From NCBI RefSeq assembly GCF_002149925.1, contig NZ_MSLT01000007.1, positions 62,001-126,000 on the forward strand: a stretch of DNA of 64,000 bases, in the 5' to 3' direction. Source of the DNA: Thioflexithrix psekupsensis. Lineage in GTDB: Bacteria > Pseudomonadota > Gammaproteobacteria > Beggiatoales > Beggiatoaceae. The translations under genes were made by a program, and so were the position numbers. The notes beneath the pieces were generated by a model, which saw nothing but the letters and a program-made list of their open reading frames with translations, was not told the origin of the DNA and did no database searches. Below, piece by piece: positions 44,574-54,604 of the stretch (within the stretch, counting starts at the first letter, position 1; each line of letters begins with the position of its first letter).

Positions 44574-46688
44574 TTAATCAACTTTAGGAATAAACGTCAA
44601 TCCACCGTCATCAATCGGAGATAAGGTATTGACTTCCTTAACATAATTAATGAAAGATTCGGCATAATCAAAGAAAGTATCCACCCGTTTTTCGGTAGGA
44701 ACTCGCCCGAAGGCTAAATAACCATCTCCACCCGATGCACTAAATGAATTTGTCCCTACGCGATACGTTGCTTGTAAATCAATGGCTTGCCATTCATTTG
44801 TCGCTTTGTTTTTCACTTCTAACACAGTGACACGTTGGCCAGCGGCTTGATTCATGTCAATGGTATAACGAATACCGTAAGCATAAGGGAATGATCCCGA
44901 TGAGCCGCCATTGTCGAAATGATTAATTAAGGCTTCTTCTAAAACTTGCTTCACTTCTGCGCCGCTCATTTCTAATAAATAAATGGTATTGCCAAATGGC
45001 AATAAAGTATAAGCGGTTTGCATGGTTATCGCGCCTTTTACCACATCAATTCGCACGCCGCCTGCGTTTTGAATCACTAAATCAGGATTGTATTGACGAC
45101 TGGCTAATTGCTGAAAAAATCCTTTCGCCACTAAAGGCGCAATTAAGCTGCCTTGTGCCAATTCAATACCCGATGAATGACGGCCAGGAATTCGGATATG
45201 CAATAAGTCTTCTTTTGCCTCGCCAATTTCCTGTTTAGATAACACATCGACTTGTTCAACATAACGGGCTAAAATTTCGCTGACTTCTGGGTCTGGCGTG
45301 ACAATTTCTACATTAGGCATTTGGGCAATTTTTTGTTCAATATTTGCCCACGTTTCTTCATTAACCAATTCGCCATTTTGTTTAAATTGATCGCCTAATA
45401 ATAACGTGGGTGTGCCAAGGCATTCTGTCACCACGCCATTATCATCAAATTTAACCGTCAAATGTCCCAACACATAGCCATATTGCCACGCATGAGCAAC
45501 ACAAACAGGCTCTTGACGCGGAGAGGATACAATCGTGGGGTAGCTGCCTTCAGATGTTAAACCCACTTCGGTAAAATCGCCCAATAAGGTATGCGAATCG
45601 CCACCCAAAATCACATCAATTCCCGCCACTTGCAAGGCCATGGCTTGTTCTTGATTGTAGCCGTAATGGGTTAAATAAATAATTTTATTAATCCCTTTGG
45701 CTTCTAATTCGGCCGTGATGCGTTTTGCGGTTTCTATTTCATCAGAAAAGGTTAAATCTTTACCCGGAGAAGAACTGATTAATGTTTTTAAAGTATTAAT
45801 CCCCACAATCGCCACGGATTGACCGTTAATATTCTTAACTAAATAAGGTTCAATAGGTCGGGTTAATTGGCTTGGATTTAAGTCTTCACTTTGAGAAAAA
45901 TCAATATTCGCAGTTACAATGGGGAATTGCAACTGATTTAGGAACGTTTTTAATTGTGCATTGCCATCATCAAATTCATGATTACCCAATACCATTGCGT
46001 CAAAATCAATCGCATTCATGACAGCCGCATCTGCTTCGCCTTTAAACAGCGAATAATAAAGCGTTCCCACAATCGCATCGCCGACATGAAACACCAGTGG
46101 ATTTTCCACTTGACTGCGTAATTCTTTAATTTTCGCAGCCATTCGCGCAAAACCTGCAAAATTAACTTGTGTGGTGACTCCATCAAATTTTAGGTTAATG
46201 TTTTCTTCCACCAAATGCGAATGGTGATCGTTAATGTGGAGTAAATTTAACGTTAAAGGAGACTTAATTGCATCTTCAGCCACATAAGTTAATTCGGGTA
46301 ATTGAAAATACCCGCCATTAACATGTTCTGCATCTAAAGCCACAGTGAATTGAGTGTGATGCGTTTTGCCAAAAACATCTAATTGTGGAATATGCAGCAA
46401 TAAATTCGTGCCATGCTCCATTAAGCGAGTGCCACATTGGGAAGTCGTTGGCGTGCAAGTGGCGGGAGAAACTTGCCCCAAATCCCAATAAGCCCGTTTC
46501 TCATTATCCGCTTTAAATAATAATTCCACACTCAAGGCCATATCCTCTGCCATATAACAGGGAATATGGATATTTAATTGCGCATCAACATAAGGGATTT
46601 GACAGTTTTCTTCGGCTGTCACCGCACCCATACCAAAATTTAAATTCAATGCTAAAAACGCATTGAAGAAAATAAATATTTTTCTCAT
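44574..46688 (-). CDS. Exported 5'-nucleotidase/UshA-family metallophosphoesterase
   Basis: This 704-residue protein has a signal peptide (MRKIFIFFNAFLALNLNFGMGAVTA) and an extra N-terminal beta domain of about 125 residues with Cys pairs ('CTPTTSQCG'). A calcineurin-like domain ('LLHINDHHSHL', 'HVGDAIVG', 'VLGNHEFDDG', 'LTHYGYN', 'ILGGDSHTLL') and a C-terminal 5'-nucleotidase domain with 'IQNAGGVRIDV' follow. All metal ligands look present. It probably hydrolyses nucleotides or related phosphates in the periplasm. AGAGG lies about eight bases before the ATG. The N-terminal addition is not in E. coli UshA. No operon partner is evident. Confidence 0.9.
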   Translation of the reverse strand: MRKIFIFFNAFLALNLNFGMGAVTAEENCQIPYVDAQLNIHIPCYMAEDMALSVELLFKADNEKRAYWDLGQVSPATCTPTTSQCGTRLMEHGTNLLLHIPQLDVFGKTHHTQFTVALDAEHVNGGYFQLPELTYVAEDAIKSPLTLNLLHINDHHSHLVEENINLKFDGVTTQVNFAGFARMAAKIKELRSQVENPLVFHVGDAIVGTLYYSLFKGEADAAVMNAIDFDAMVLGNHEFDDGNAQLKTFLNQLQFPIVTANIDFSQSEDLNPSQLTRPIEPYLVKNINGQSVAIVGINTLKTLISSSPGKDLTFSDEIETAKRITAELEAKGINKIIYLTHYGYNQEQAMALQVAGIDVILGGDSHTLLGDFTEVGLTSEGSYPTIVSSPRQEPVCVAHAWQYGYVLGHLTVKFDDNGVVTECLGTPTLLLGDQFKQNGELVNEETWANIEQKIAQMPNVEIVTPDPEVSEILARYVEQVDVLSKQEIGEAKEDLLHIRIPGRHSSGIELAQGSLIAPLVAKGFFQQLASRQYNPDLVIQNAGGVRIDVVKGAITMQTAYTLLPFGNTIYLLEMSGAEVKQVLEEALINHFDNGGSSGSFPYAYGIRYTIDMNQAAGQRVTVLEVKNKATNEWQAIDLQATYRVGTNSFSASGGDGYLAFGRVPTEKRVDTFFDYAESFINYVKEVNTLSPIDDGGLTFIPKVD

Positions 46689-46869
46689 TGAAACCTCTGT
46701 TTTTACCGTTAAAAAAGTACCTATTTATCATATTAAGATGGCAAAGCAATGACACTGTTGGATTACCCATAGCTAACATCTTGTTTTTAAGCACTTCAGC
46801 ATTTTGGACGCGATTTTGCTATCATTAAAGCAATGACTGATCAGTTTTTAACAAAAGGACGTTTAATCA

Positions 46870-47535
46870 ATGAACACTCGACAATCCCTTGCACTGCTGC
46901 TAGTCGGCCTATTGTGCTGGGGTCAATGGGCTTATGCAGGCGGCTTTGGCACCAGTACGCCTGACGATTGGCTGCCTGAATTGACCTTGCATCAAGTGGG
47001 CGTTCCGGCGGAGGCGTTAAGTTTACCTTATCGGGTAGAGCGGGATCGCGGTTTGATGGGCAGTTTGCCTCCCTCAGATCGTCGCGCCCACGGTGTCATT
47101 TACACCAGAGAAATTAATGAAAATAGTCGCATTGATTTTTTAATCAGTGGCATTCGCAACGATGTCCCGGTTGATATTTTTCTCGCTTACAGCACACGCC
47201 CCGGAGAATTTCCTATGCCCGTGCGCGTGGGAGAATTTCGCCTTGACATGCCCACGATGCAAATTATCGCGGGTGTTTCCGCGCCACCGGTAAACCATTA
47301 TTTACAACACGATCCTACGCCCATCGGTCGCGCCACAGCCATGACGCGCGCTGTGACTTTGACGGTATGGCTGTCTGATTTAAACGCCCCCCAATTGCAA
47401 AGTAATGAATTGTTTTTTCAAGCATTGGCTTTGCCCGCGGGGTCGCTGGATTTAAAAGAAGCTCAAGCCTCAGAAGTTGATCATTTTCTCATTGAGCGGC
47501 ATCAAGTTCGACGATTGCCACCTGATTTTGAGTAG
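46870..47535 (+). CDS. Exported protein of unknown function
   Basis: This 221-residue protein has AAGGA about ten bases before its ATG and a signal peptide (MNTRQSLALLLVGLLCWGQWAYA, cut before GGFGT). The mature part has no cysteine and no transmembrane helix, with mixed beta-type sequence ('HGVIYTREINENSRIDFLIS', 'PVRVGEFRLDMPTMQIIAG', 'RAVTLTVWLSDLN'). I do not recognise a family. It is ended by a strong terminator before mnmG, so it is probably expressed alone. Confidence 0.7.
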   Translation: MNTRQSLALLLVGLLCWGQWAYAGGFGTSTPDDWLPELTLHQVGVPAEALSLPYRVERDRGLMGSLPPSDRRAHGVIYTREINENSRIDFLISGIRNDVPVDIFLAYSTRPGEFPMPVRVGEFRLDMPTMQIIAGVSAPPVNHYLQHDPTPIGRATAMTRAVTLTVWLSDLNAPQLQSNELFFQALALPAGSLDLKEAQASEVDHFLIERHQVRRLPPDFE

Positions 47536-47565
47536 ACGGCAGTCGCCGCTTTATCTTTCCTAAAA

Positions 47566-47605
47566 GTGCCGAGCGGTTTGGTTTAACCGTTCGGCACGCT
47601 TGTTT
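47566..47605 (+). terminator. Intrinsic terminator before mnmG
   Basis: GTGCCGAGCGGTT / AACCGTTCGGCAC (13 bp, one G-U pair, six-base loop) is followed by GCTTGTTTT, 30 bases after the unknown exported protein gene. Confidence 0.85.
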
Positions 47606-47637
47606 TAACCCCTTGTCATGCTTGTAAAATCACTGCT

Positions 47638-49545
47638 ATGAATACTGCTTTTGAAACTTATGATGTCATTGTTGTTGGCGGCGGCCATGCGGGAACAGAA
47701 GCTGCTTTGGCGGCGGCTCGTTTGGGCGCGAAAACGTTGTTATTGACCCATAACATTGAAACGTTGGGACAAATGTCTTGTAATCCAGCTATCGGTGGCA
47801 TTGGCAAGGGACAATTGGTCAAAGAAATTGATGCCTTAGGCGGTTTAATGGCACACGCCGCTGATTTGGCAGGAATACAGTTTCGCCAACTCAACGCCAG
47901 CAAAGGCCCCGCTGTACGCGCCACCCGTGCGCAAATTGATCGCCAACGTTATAAAAAAGTGGTTCGCGCTGCCTTAGAAACACAAACGAATTTGCAGTTA
48001 TTTCAACAAGCGGTTGATGATTTAATCATTGAAAATGATCAGGTTAAAGGCGTAATTACTCAAATGGGTTTGCGCATTTATGCGCATGCGGTGGTTTTGA
48101 CTGTTGGGACATTTTTGGCCGGACGCATTCATGTGGGTTTAAGTCAGCATCGCGGCGGACGCGCTGGAGAACCGCCGTCATTAAGTTTAGCCGAAGCCTT
48201 GCGGGCTTTGCCTTTTCGGGTGGAGCGTTTGAAAACGGGAACGCCTCCGCGTTTAGATCAACGCAGTTTAGATTTTAGCGTGATGCAGCCGCAACCCGGT
48301 GATGATCCTGTGCCAATTTTCTCTTTTTTGGGAAACGCAGAACAGCATCCGCCGCAAGTGATGTGTCACATTACGCATACCAATACCCGCACGCATGACA
48401 TTATCGCCAGTGGTTTAGACCGTTCACCGCTTTATACGGGCGTGATTGAGGGCATTGGGCCGCGTTATTGTCCTTCGATAGAAGATAAAATTGTGCGTTT
48501 TGCTGATAAATCTTCACATCAGATTTTTATGGAGCCAGAGGGTTTAGATACATTTGAAATTTATCCCAATGGGATTTCTACCAGTTTGCCGTTTGACATT
48601 CAGGTGGCTTTGGTGCGTTCGATGCGCGGTTGTGAACAGGCGCATATTACACGACCCGGTTATGCGATTGAATATGATTTTTTTGATCCGCGTGATTTAA
48701 AACCCAGTTTGGAAACGAAAGCCGTTGCCCATTTATTTTTTGCAGGTCAAATTAACGGCACAACGGGCTATGAAGAAGCAGCCGCACAAGGTTTAATTGC
48801 GGGCTTAAATGCGGGCTTATTGGTACAAGGAAAAACGGCATGGACTCCGCGTCGAGATGAGGCGTATATTGGGGTGTTAATTGACGATTTAATTCGTTTG
48901 GGAACTAATGAGCCTTATCGAATGTTTACCAGTCGTGCCGAATACCGTTTATTATTACGCGAAGACAATGCGGATTTGCGTTTAACCCCAAAAGGACGAG
49001 AATTGGGATTGGTGGATGATTTCCGTTGGCAAGCCTTTGAAACGAAACAACAAGCGATTGTGGCTGAACAAGCGCGTTTAAGTCAATTATGGATTCACCC
49101 TGATAATCCTGCTTTGGCGAATTTTCCCAGTGCGGTGCGTCGGGATGTGTCGGCGATTGAGTTATTGCGGCGGCCGGAACTCAGTTATCAAGATTTGTTG
49201 CGTTTACCAGAAATTGCGCCCGGTGTGGCTGATCCGCGAGTGGCTGAACAAGTGGAAATTCAGACCAAATACGAAGGCTATATTGAGCGTCAAGCGGTGG
49301 AAATTGCGCGTTTACGTCGTTATGATGAGACGATTCTGCCAGATGGTTTTGATTATGAAGGGATTAGTGGGCTTTCGACGGAGATTCGCCAGAAATTAGT
49401 GCGACATCGCCCTACGACTATCGGTCAGGCTTCACGGATACCGGGCATGACTCCCGCTGCGATTTCGTTATTATTAATTTTTCTGAAAAAACACGGTTAT
49501 AGCCGTAAATCCAGTGAAGGAAATGATTTGGATAAAGTGGGGTGA
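47638..49545 (+). CDS. mnmG: tRNA uridine-5-carboxymethylaminomethyl modification enzyme MnmG (GidA)
   Basis: This 635-residue protein is close to E. coli MnmG. The FAD-binding GxGxxG occurs as '[20 protein letters not shown]'; '[20 protein letters not shown]' and '[16 protein letters not shown]' are MnmG signatures, as are '[14 protein letters not shown]' and the C-terminal '[19 protein letters not shown]'. With MnmE it modifies U34 of several tRNAs. rsmG and parAB, frequent downstream neighbours, are missing; a terminator and a foreign-looking gene follow. Confidence 0.97.
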   Translation: MNTAFETYDVIVVGGGHAGTEAALAAARLGAKTLLLTHNIETLGQMSCNPAIGGIGKGQLVKEIDALGGLMAHAADLAGIQFRQLNASKGPAVRATRAQIDRQRYKKVVRAALETQTNLQLFQQAVDDLIIENDQVKGVITQMGLRIYAHAVVLTVGTFLAGRIHVGLSQHRGGRAGEPPSLSLAEALRALPFRVERLKTGTPPRLDQRSLDFSVMQPQPGDDPVPIFSFLGNAEQHPPQVMCHITHTNTRTHDIIASGLDRSPLYTGVIEGIGPRYCPSIEDKIVRFADKSSHQIFMEPEGLDTFEIYPNGISTSLPFDIQVALVRSMRGCEQAHITRPGYAIEYDFFDPRDLKPSLETKAVAHLFFAGQINGTTGYEEAAAQGLIAGLNAGLLVQGKTAWTPRRDEAYIGVLIDDLIRLGTNEPYRMFTSRAEYRLLLREDNADLRLTPKGRELGLVDDFRWQAFETKQQAIVAEQARLSQLWIHPDNPALANFPSAVRRDVSAIELLRRPELSYQDLLRLPEIAPGVADPRVAEQVEIQTKYEGYIERQAVEIARLRRYDETILPDGFDYEGISGLSTEIRQKLVRHRPTTIGQASRIPGMTPAAISLLLIFLKKHGYSRKSSEGNDLDKVG

Positions 49546-49558
49546 TTTTTTTGGGGAT

Positions 49559-49592
49559 AAGGCGCGTTTTTTTGCGCCTTTATTTGCTTTTT
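49559..49592 (+). terminator. Intrinsic terminator of mnmG
   Basis: AAGGCGC / GCGCCTT with a T-rich eight-base loop is followed by TATTTGCTTTTTT, 14 bases after the mnmG stop. Confidence 0.85.
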
Positions 49593-49627
49593 TAAATCTT
49601 AAAATTTTCCCAAGTTAGGTAAAAATC

Positions 49628-50583
49628 GTGAATTATAATCGACTAGAAAAATACAAGCTATGGATAGACAGTAACGACGCAATACAAATTGCGAAACAAA
49701 AAAATAATGCAAAATTACTCTTCCAATTCATAGATGATGGATATTGTGTTTTGCCTAAGAAAATTCCATCTGCACTCATTGATAATACGTGGAATAGCTT
49801 GGAAAGTGCCCTAAATACAGGTTTTGACTTGACCTGTCATAAAGAAGGTATTGGATGTTTCTCAAGCTTGAATGAAAACATCATGAATGAGATAGGTGGT
49901 AGATATTCGGTACATGATTTTCATCAACATTCTGAAGATTTGTTACAAATCGTTACCAATGATCTTCTTGCTGATTTTCTTATAGAGGCTTTTGGAAAAA
50001 CGCCTATTTTAATGCAGTCACAGATGTTTCGTCTTGCTTCACATAAAGGTGCTCATGCCGATTATGTGTATCAGCCTTTTGATAATCCAGTCCATTCTAT
50101 AACTTGTTGGATTGCTGGCGAAGACATATCAGAGAACTCAGGCGCATTATTTTTTTATCCACGTTCTCATCATTTAAGTCCATATACATTTTCTAATGGA
50201 AAATTATTGTGGGATGGGTCGGATAAGGATTTAACTCAGATGAAAAAGTATCATACTGAATTGGAGAATATATGTGCTAATTCTGGTTTGCAAAAAAAAA
50301 GCTTTATTGCCACTAAGGGGAAGTATTGCTACTTAACTCCAAACTCGTACATGGTAGTTCTATCGCCTCATCTAACATAATTACTAGAAAGAGTTTCTCT
50401 TTACATTTTTCCTGCATGGATTCTTTTTTATATAAAAATTTTCCGATATATGAAGATTCAACACTACATTACCGTAATGGCATTGCATATAATTCAAAAG
50501 GCCACTGGTTAGGGCAGGGTGCTAAAATTTTGTTTGAAGATATTAGAGCCTGTCGTCATGAAATCACAGATGACGTAACCTAG
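49628..50583 (+). pseudogene. Phytanoyl-CoA dioxygenase-like (PhyH) gene with a frameshift
   Basis: The first frame (GTG 49628 to 50380) encodes the PhyH N-terminal part including the iron-binding His143-x-Asp145 ('KGAHADYVYQPFDNP') and 'ITCWIAGEDISENSGALFFY'. The family then continues in another frame (open to 50583): 'EVLLLNSKLVHGSSIASSN' supplies the distal iron His, and 'ITRKSFSLHFSCMDSF' the 2-oxoglutarate Arg. The switch is explained by one missing G in the run at 50317-50320. The intact gene would encode about 318 residues, an Fe(II)/2-oxoglutarate dioxygenase of unknown substrate. Codons such as CTA and ATA are commoner than in neighbours, suggesting transfer. A sequencing error in a G-run is the alternative. 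Confidence 0.8.
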
Positions 50584-50770
50584 AGGCTGTCGTCACAAAT
50601 GGATAAATGGTAGAATCTGAGTCAATAAAGCAACAGAGAAGTATGTAGAAATGGAAGGTTGTCAGGGGCGGAGTACCGCCACCCGGTATGCCAAAAATAC
50701 CGACTCCTTTCTCGCTGCTGCACAAATTCGATGCCTCTTTCTTTGGTTACAAATCTTGTGACGACACTGC
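50584..50770 (+). mobile_element. Internally deleted IS5-like mini-element
   Basis: The ends AGGCTGTCGTCACAA (left) and TTGTGACGACACTGC (right) are inverted repeats sharing 11 consecutive bases. CTAG flanks both sides (50580-50583 and 50771-50774), fitting the four-base YTAR target duplication of IS5-group elements. Inside, 50675-50761 encodes 'TATRYAKNTDSFLAAAQIRC' followed by LFLWLQIL and a stop, a typical IS5-family transposase C-terminus; the rest of the transposase is absent. At 187 bp it is a non-autonomous derivative. Confidence 0.75.
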
Positions 50771-50801
50771 CTAGGTAAGGCAAAAATAGGCAACAAAAAA
50801 A

Positions 50802-50872
50802 GCCTGCTGACTATCCATAAAAAGTTATCAGAAAAATCATCAAACTCCATTATGGCTTTTTATGTAGCAGGC
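50802..50872. other. Large imperfect stem-loop beside the mini-element
   Basis: GCCTGCT (50802) pairs with AGCAGGC (50872), and inside it CATAAAAAG (50816-50824) pairs with CTTTTTATG (50856-50864), around a 31-base loop. It lies in the 359-bp non-coding space between the PhyH pseudogene and ychF. It could be a small RNA, an IS end or a leader structure; nothing else is recognisable there. Confidence 0.45.
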
Positions 50873-50942
50873 GTTAGTGTTGGTAATTATAGCGTTTTTT
50901 GGCAGAAGTTCAAATTTGAAAAGTAATTGTGTAGTAAATCTA

Positions 50943-52034
50943 CTACACATTAAACCGAAAGTGCATCACATCGCCATCTTGCACAATGTATTCTTTGCCT
51001 TCTAAACGCCATTTTCCTGCTTCTTTCGCGCCTTGTTCTCCCTTATACGCGACAAAATCCGCGTAAGCAATCACTTCAGCCCGAATAAAACCGCGTTCAA
51101 AATCCGTATGAATCACGCTCGCGGCTTTGGGCGCAGTCGCACCAATGGGAATTGTCCATGCACGAACTTCTTTTTCCCCTGCGGTAAAATACGTTTGCAA
51201 ACCCAATAAACCATAACCCGCTTGAATCACGCGATTTAAGCCCGGCTCACTCATGCCCATCGCTTCTAAAAATTCGGCACGCTCTGCGGGGTCTAAGCGC
51301 ATCAATTCCGCTTCCGTCGCCGCGGATACGGTCACCAAGCCTGCGGATTCTTTCGCCGCTAATTCCGTTACCGCATCCAAATAAGGATTATTAATAAAAC
51401 CATCTTCATTGACATTCGCCACGTATAAAACAGGTTTAAAAGTCAATAATTGTAACGTTTTAATAAAAGCCGATTCCGTTTCATCTAAAGGCAAATGACG
51501 CGCTGAATAACCTTGATCTAAATGCGCGTGCATTCGTTCTAATACGGCTTTTTGCGCTAACATTTCTTTATTGCCGCTTTTAGACTGTTTTTGTGCGCGT
51601 TGCAAAGCACGATCAACGGTGTCTAAATCGGCTAAACCTAATTCGGTTTGAATCACTTCAATATCAGCCAATGGATTGACTTTACCCGCCACATGAATCA
51701 CATCATCATTGTCAAAACAACGCACTACGTGCGCAATGGCTTGTGTTTCTCGAATATTGGCTAAAAATTGATTGCCTAAACCTTCGCCTTTCGACGCGCC
51801 TGCCACCAAACCCGCAATATCCACAAATTCCATTGTGGTAGGAATAACCCGTTGTGGTTTGACTAAGTCGGCTAAAATATCCAAACGCGCATCAGGCATG
51901 GCGACAATACCCACATTGGGATCGATGGTACAAAACGGATAATTTTCCGCTTGAATTCCTGCATTCGTTAGCGCATTAAATAAAGTGGACTTTCCCACAT
52001 TCGGCAAGCCAACAATTCCACATTTAAAACCCAT
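50943..52034 (-). CDS. ychF: Redox-regulated ATPase YchF (OLA1 family)
   Basis: This 363-residue protein is standard in length. It has G1 '[20 protein letters not shown]', the Obg-type '[20 protein letters not shown]', the ATP-specific 'YVANVNEDG' in place of NKxD, a coiled-coil insert and a C-terminal TGS domain ('[19 protein letters not shown]', '[18 protein letters not shown]'). It is a conserved ATPase linked to ribosomes and the oxidative stress response. It follows pth as in most Gammaproteobacteria. A hairpin GTGTAGTA/TACTACAC (50929-50948) overlaps the stop and may be its terminator. Confidence 0.97.
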   Translation of the reverse strand: MGFKCGIVGLPNVGKSTLFNALTNAGIQAENYPFCTIDPNVGIVAMPDARLDILADLVKPQRVIPTTMEFVDIAGLVAGASKGEGLGNQFLANIRETQAIAHVVRCFDNDDVIHVAGKVNPLADIEVIQTELGLADLDTVDRALQRAQKQSKSGNKEMLAQKAVLERMHAHLDQGYSARHLPLDETESAFIKTLQLLTFKPVLYVANVNEDGFINNPYLDAVTELAAKESAGLVTVSAATEAELMRLDPAERAEFLEAMGMSEPGLNRVIQAGYGLLGLQTYFTAGEKEVRAWTIPIGATAPKAASVIHTDFERGFIRAEVIAYADFVAYKGEQGAKEAGKWRLEGKEYIVQDGDVMHFRFNV

Positions 52035-52061
52035 AATTTTTCCACTCTAATTTAATCATTT

Positions 52062-52631
52062 TTAACGATGTAATTGTTGCATCGCTTTATTGAATTCTCC
52101 CGCGAATAATAACGGTATCACCGCAAGACTGCGTGTAATCGCCTCATCCATCGCGTGGCGATCCGAATCCGTAGGCGCGGATAAAACGTAATCAACTACC
52201 TGATCCCGATGGCCGGGATGGCCAATCCCTAAACGTAAACGAGAAAATTCCGCACTGGCCAACTGCTGCACCGTGTCACGTAATCCATTATGACCGCCAT
52301 GGCCGCCACCAACTTTTAATCGCACCGTACCGGGCGACAAATCCAATTCATCATGGGCGACAAGAATCGCATTCACGGGAATTTTATAAAATTGCGCCAT
52401 GGCTTGAATCGCCACGCCACTGCGATTCATAAATGTCTGCGGTTTCAATAACCAACAGTCAATATCTGCCGTCTGAATACGCGCCACTTCTCCCGAAAAA
52501 CGCGATTCTGTGCGAAAACTCAAGCGATAATCCCGCGCCACCGCATCCACGAACCAAAAACCCGCATTGTGTCGAGTATTCGCATAACGACCGCCGGGAT
52601 TGCCTAAGCCAACCACTAAGCCAATGGACAT
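52062..52631 (-). CDS. pth: Peptidyl-tRNA hydrolase
   Basis: This 189-residue protein shows the Pth signature: 'LVVGLGNPGGRYANTRHNAG' (catalytic His in the RHNAG block, Asn in the GLGNP block), 'LLKPQTFMNRSG', 'VAHDELDLSPGTVRLKVGGG' and 'HNGLRDTVQQL'. It recycles peptidyl-tRNA released from stalled ribosomes. It lies between rplY and ychF in the conserved gammaproteobacterial order and 27 bases before ychF, likely in one transcript. Confidence 0.97.
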   Translation of the reverse strand: MSIGLVVGLGNPGGRYANTRHNAGFWFVDAVARDYRLSFRTESRFSGEVARIQTADIDCWLLKPQTFMNRSGVAIQAMAQFYKIPVNAILVAHDELDLSPGTVRLKVGGGHGGHNGLRDTVQQLASAEFSRLRLGIGHPGHRDQVVDYVLSAPTDSDRHAMDEAITRSLAVIPLLFAGEFNKAMQQLHR

Positions 52632-52677
52632 GGGTTCATCCTCGCCATTTTTAGCCTAAGAATAAAAACATAAAGCC

Positions 52678-52701
52678 CAATTCGCCATTAAATGCGAATT
52701 G
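52678..52701 (-). terminator. Probable terminator of rplY
   Basis: CAATTCGC / GCGAATTG with an eight-base loop is followed on the minus strand by GGCTTTATGTTTTT. The T-run is interrupted, so readthrough into pth is possible. Confidence 0.5.
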
Positions 52702-52743
52702 AGCCGATGTTTAAGCACTAAAAAACATCTACGCCGTGCGAAA

Positions 52744-53367
52744 TTACGCCGCGCCTTCTTCTTCTTCAGTGCCGTGGCCACCGCCATGCGCAGAAACAGA
52801 AACGACGGGCTGATCGTGGGCTTCACCGTGAGATAATTCTACCAATTCTACCCCTTCAGGTAACACTAAATCGGATAAATGTAACACTTGACCCACATTG
52901 ACTTCTTTCAAATCGACTTCGATAAATTCAGGTAAGTTTTTGGGGAAACAACGCACTTCCACTTCATTCAACTGGTGAGAAATGCCGCCACCACCCAATT
53001 TCACGCCCACACAAATGTCTTCGTTGATGAAATGTAAGGGGACATTCATGGTAATCTTCTCACTTTCGCTGACTCGTTGTAAGTCAAAATGTAAGGGATT
53101 ACCATTGGTAGGATGACGTTGTAAGTCTTTCAATACCACTTGTTGGCTTTGCTCATTGAGTTGCAGCGTTAAAATATGGCTGTAAAACGCTTCATTTTGC
53201 AAGTGCTTGTTCAATTCGTGAAAACGAGTGGACAACATCACGGGTTCTTGTCCCACTCCACCGTATAAAATACCGGGAACTAAGCCCCCACGACGCAGGC
53301 GGCGGCTCGCACCTTTCCCTGTATCGCTGCGTGGCAGGGCATTGATGGTAAAATCTTCGGTACTCAT
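52744..53367 (-). CDS. rplY: 50S ribosomal protein bL25 (RplY/Ctc)
   Basis: ATG 53367 follows GGAG; the longer frame starts with a TTG that overlaps that site. The 207-residue product is the long CTC form: an N-terminal 5S rRNA-binding L25 domain ('RSDTGKGASRRLRRGGLVPG', 'ILYGG') plus the C-terminal TL5 beta domain ('EVRCFPKNLPEFIEVDLKEV', 'DLVLPEGVEL') and a Gly/His/Glu-rich tail. It sits between prs and pth as in many Gammaproteobacteria. Confidence 0.96.
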   Translation of the reverse strand: MSTEDFTINALPRSDTGKGASRRLRRGGLVPGILYGGVGQEPVMLSTRFHELNKHLQNEAFYSHILTLQLNEQSQQVVLKDLQRHPTNGNPLHFDLQRVSESEKITMNVPLHFINEDICVGVKLGGGGISHQLNEVEVRCFPKNLPEFIEVDLKEVNVGQVLHLSDLVLPEGVELVELSHGEAHDQPVVSVSAHGGGHGTEEEEGAA

Positions 53368-53415
53368 TAATATATGCTCCAAATAAAAATGCCTTAATGG
53401 CTTATCAGAAATAAT

Positions 53416-53439
53416 AATAACACCGCGACCAGTGTTATT
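53416..53439 (-). terminator. Possible weak terminator of prs
   Basis: AATAACAC / GTGTTATT with an eight-base loop is followed on the minus strand by ATTATTTC. It is likely to be leaky, since rplY usually follows prs in one transcript. Confidence 0.4.
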
Positions 53440-53477
53440 TCGGGTAAAAACGGTTTTAAATGCTTAACTGATTGAAA

Positions 53478-54425
53478 TTACTCAGAAAATAAGGAACTCA
53501 CCGATTCTTCTTCACTAATACGGCGAATGGTTTCACCGAGTAATTCGGCCACACTAAGCGGGCGAATTTTGGCGCAATTTGCAGCTTCAGGACTGAGGGG
53601 AATGGTGTCTGTCACCACTAAACTGTCTAAACCGGATTGCTCAATGTTTTGCACTGCATTGCCAGATAACACCGCGTGAGTACAATACGCATGAACTTGA
53701 GCCGCGCCGTGTTCTTTTAAGGCATTGGCGGCTTCGCGCAACGTGCCTGCGGTATCCACCAAGTCATCAACAATAATACAACTGCGGTTTTCCACTTCCC
53801 CAATAATATTCATCACCTTAGCCACATTGGCCTTAGGACGACGTTTATCAATAATCGCCAAATCAGCATCATCTAAATGCTTGGCCATGGCTCTGGCACG
53901 CACGACTCCGCCCACATCGGGAGAGACTACAATTAAATTGGGATAACGTTGTTTTTTAATGTCGTGCAGCAAAATAGGCGAGGCGTAAATATTATCGACG
54001 GGCAGATCAAAAAAACCTTGAATCTGATCGGCATGTAAATCCACCGTTAAAACGCGATCCGTTCCCACACTGGTGATCATATTGGCCACTAATTTAGCGG
54101 TAATCGGCACCCGTGCCGAACGCGGACGGCGATCTTGCCGTGAATAACCAAAATAAGGAATAACTGTTGTCACACGACCTGCGGAAGCCCGTTTGACCGA
54201 ATCCACCAAGACCATTAATTCCATTAAATTGTCATTGGTAGGGGCGCAGGTGGGTTGGATAATAAAGACATCTTTACCGCGGACATTTTCTTGAATTTCG
54301 ACCATAATTTCGTCATCGCTAAAACGACCGACGATGGCCATACCCAGTGGGATGTGCAGATAACGCGCAACCGCCTCAGCGAGCGCGGGGTTAGCATTAC
54401 CCGTGAACACCATAATTCGGCTCAC
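53478..54425 (-). CDS. prs: Ribose-phosphate pyrophosphokinase
   Basis: This 315-residue protein starts at GTG with AGGAG seven bases upstream. '[20 protein letters not shown]', '[20 protein letters not shown]', '[12 protein letters not shown]' and the PRPP-binding loop '[14 protein letters not shown]' are diagnostic. It makes PRPP for nucleotide, histidine and tryptophan synthesis. The order ispE, tRNA-Gln, prs, rplY is the classical gammaproteobacterial arrangement. Confidence 0.98.
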   Translation of the reverse strand: MSRIMVFTGNANPALAEAVARYLHIPLGMAIVGRFSDDEIMVEIQENVRGKDVFIIQPTCAPTNDNLMELMVLVDSVKRASAGRVTTVIPYFGYSRQDRRPRSARVPITAKLVANMITSVGTDRVLTVDLHADQIQGFFDLPVDNIYASPILLHDIKKQRYPNLIVVSPDVGGVVRARAMAKHLDDADLAIIDKRRPKANVAKVMNIIGEVENRSCIIVDDLVDTAGTLREAANALKEHGAAQVHAYCTHAVLSGNAVQNIEQSGLDSLVVTDTIPLSPEAANCAKIRPLSVAELLGETIRRISEEESVSSLFSE

Positions 54426-54492
54426 AGCTAAACTCCTGCGGATAGATTTGGCTATAAAATAAGGGCTTGCGAAAGGCTTTGTCAGAAAAGAT

Positions 54493-54568
54493 TGGCTGGG
54501 GTACTAGGATTCGAACCTAGGAAATGACGGGATCAAAACCCGTTGCCTTACCGCTTGGCTATACCCCA
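54493..54568 (-). tRNA. tRNA-Gln (anticodon TTG)
   Basis: Reading the minus strand, the acceptor TGGGGTA/TACCCCA, anticodon stem ACGGG/CCCGT with loop TTTTGAT, T-stem CTAGG/CCTAG and an encoded CCA give a complete tRNA. The U1-A72 pair and UUG anticodon fit Gln. It lies between ispE and prs, its usual place in Gammaproteobacteria. Confidence 0.95.
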
Positions 54569-54604
54569 GTAGGCGAAATTTGAGAGGATTAAGTGGTCAC
54601 TTTA

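Noticed and set aside
50662-50850. 62-codon minus-strand frame across the IS5-like mini-element
   Set aside because: It runs over the mini-element and the adjacent stem-loop and matches no family; the transposase remnant is on the plus strand.
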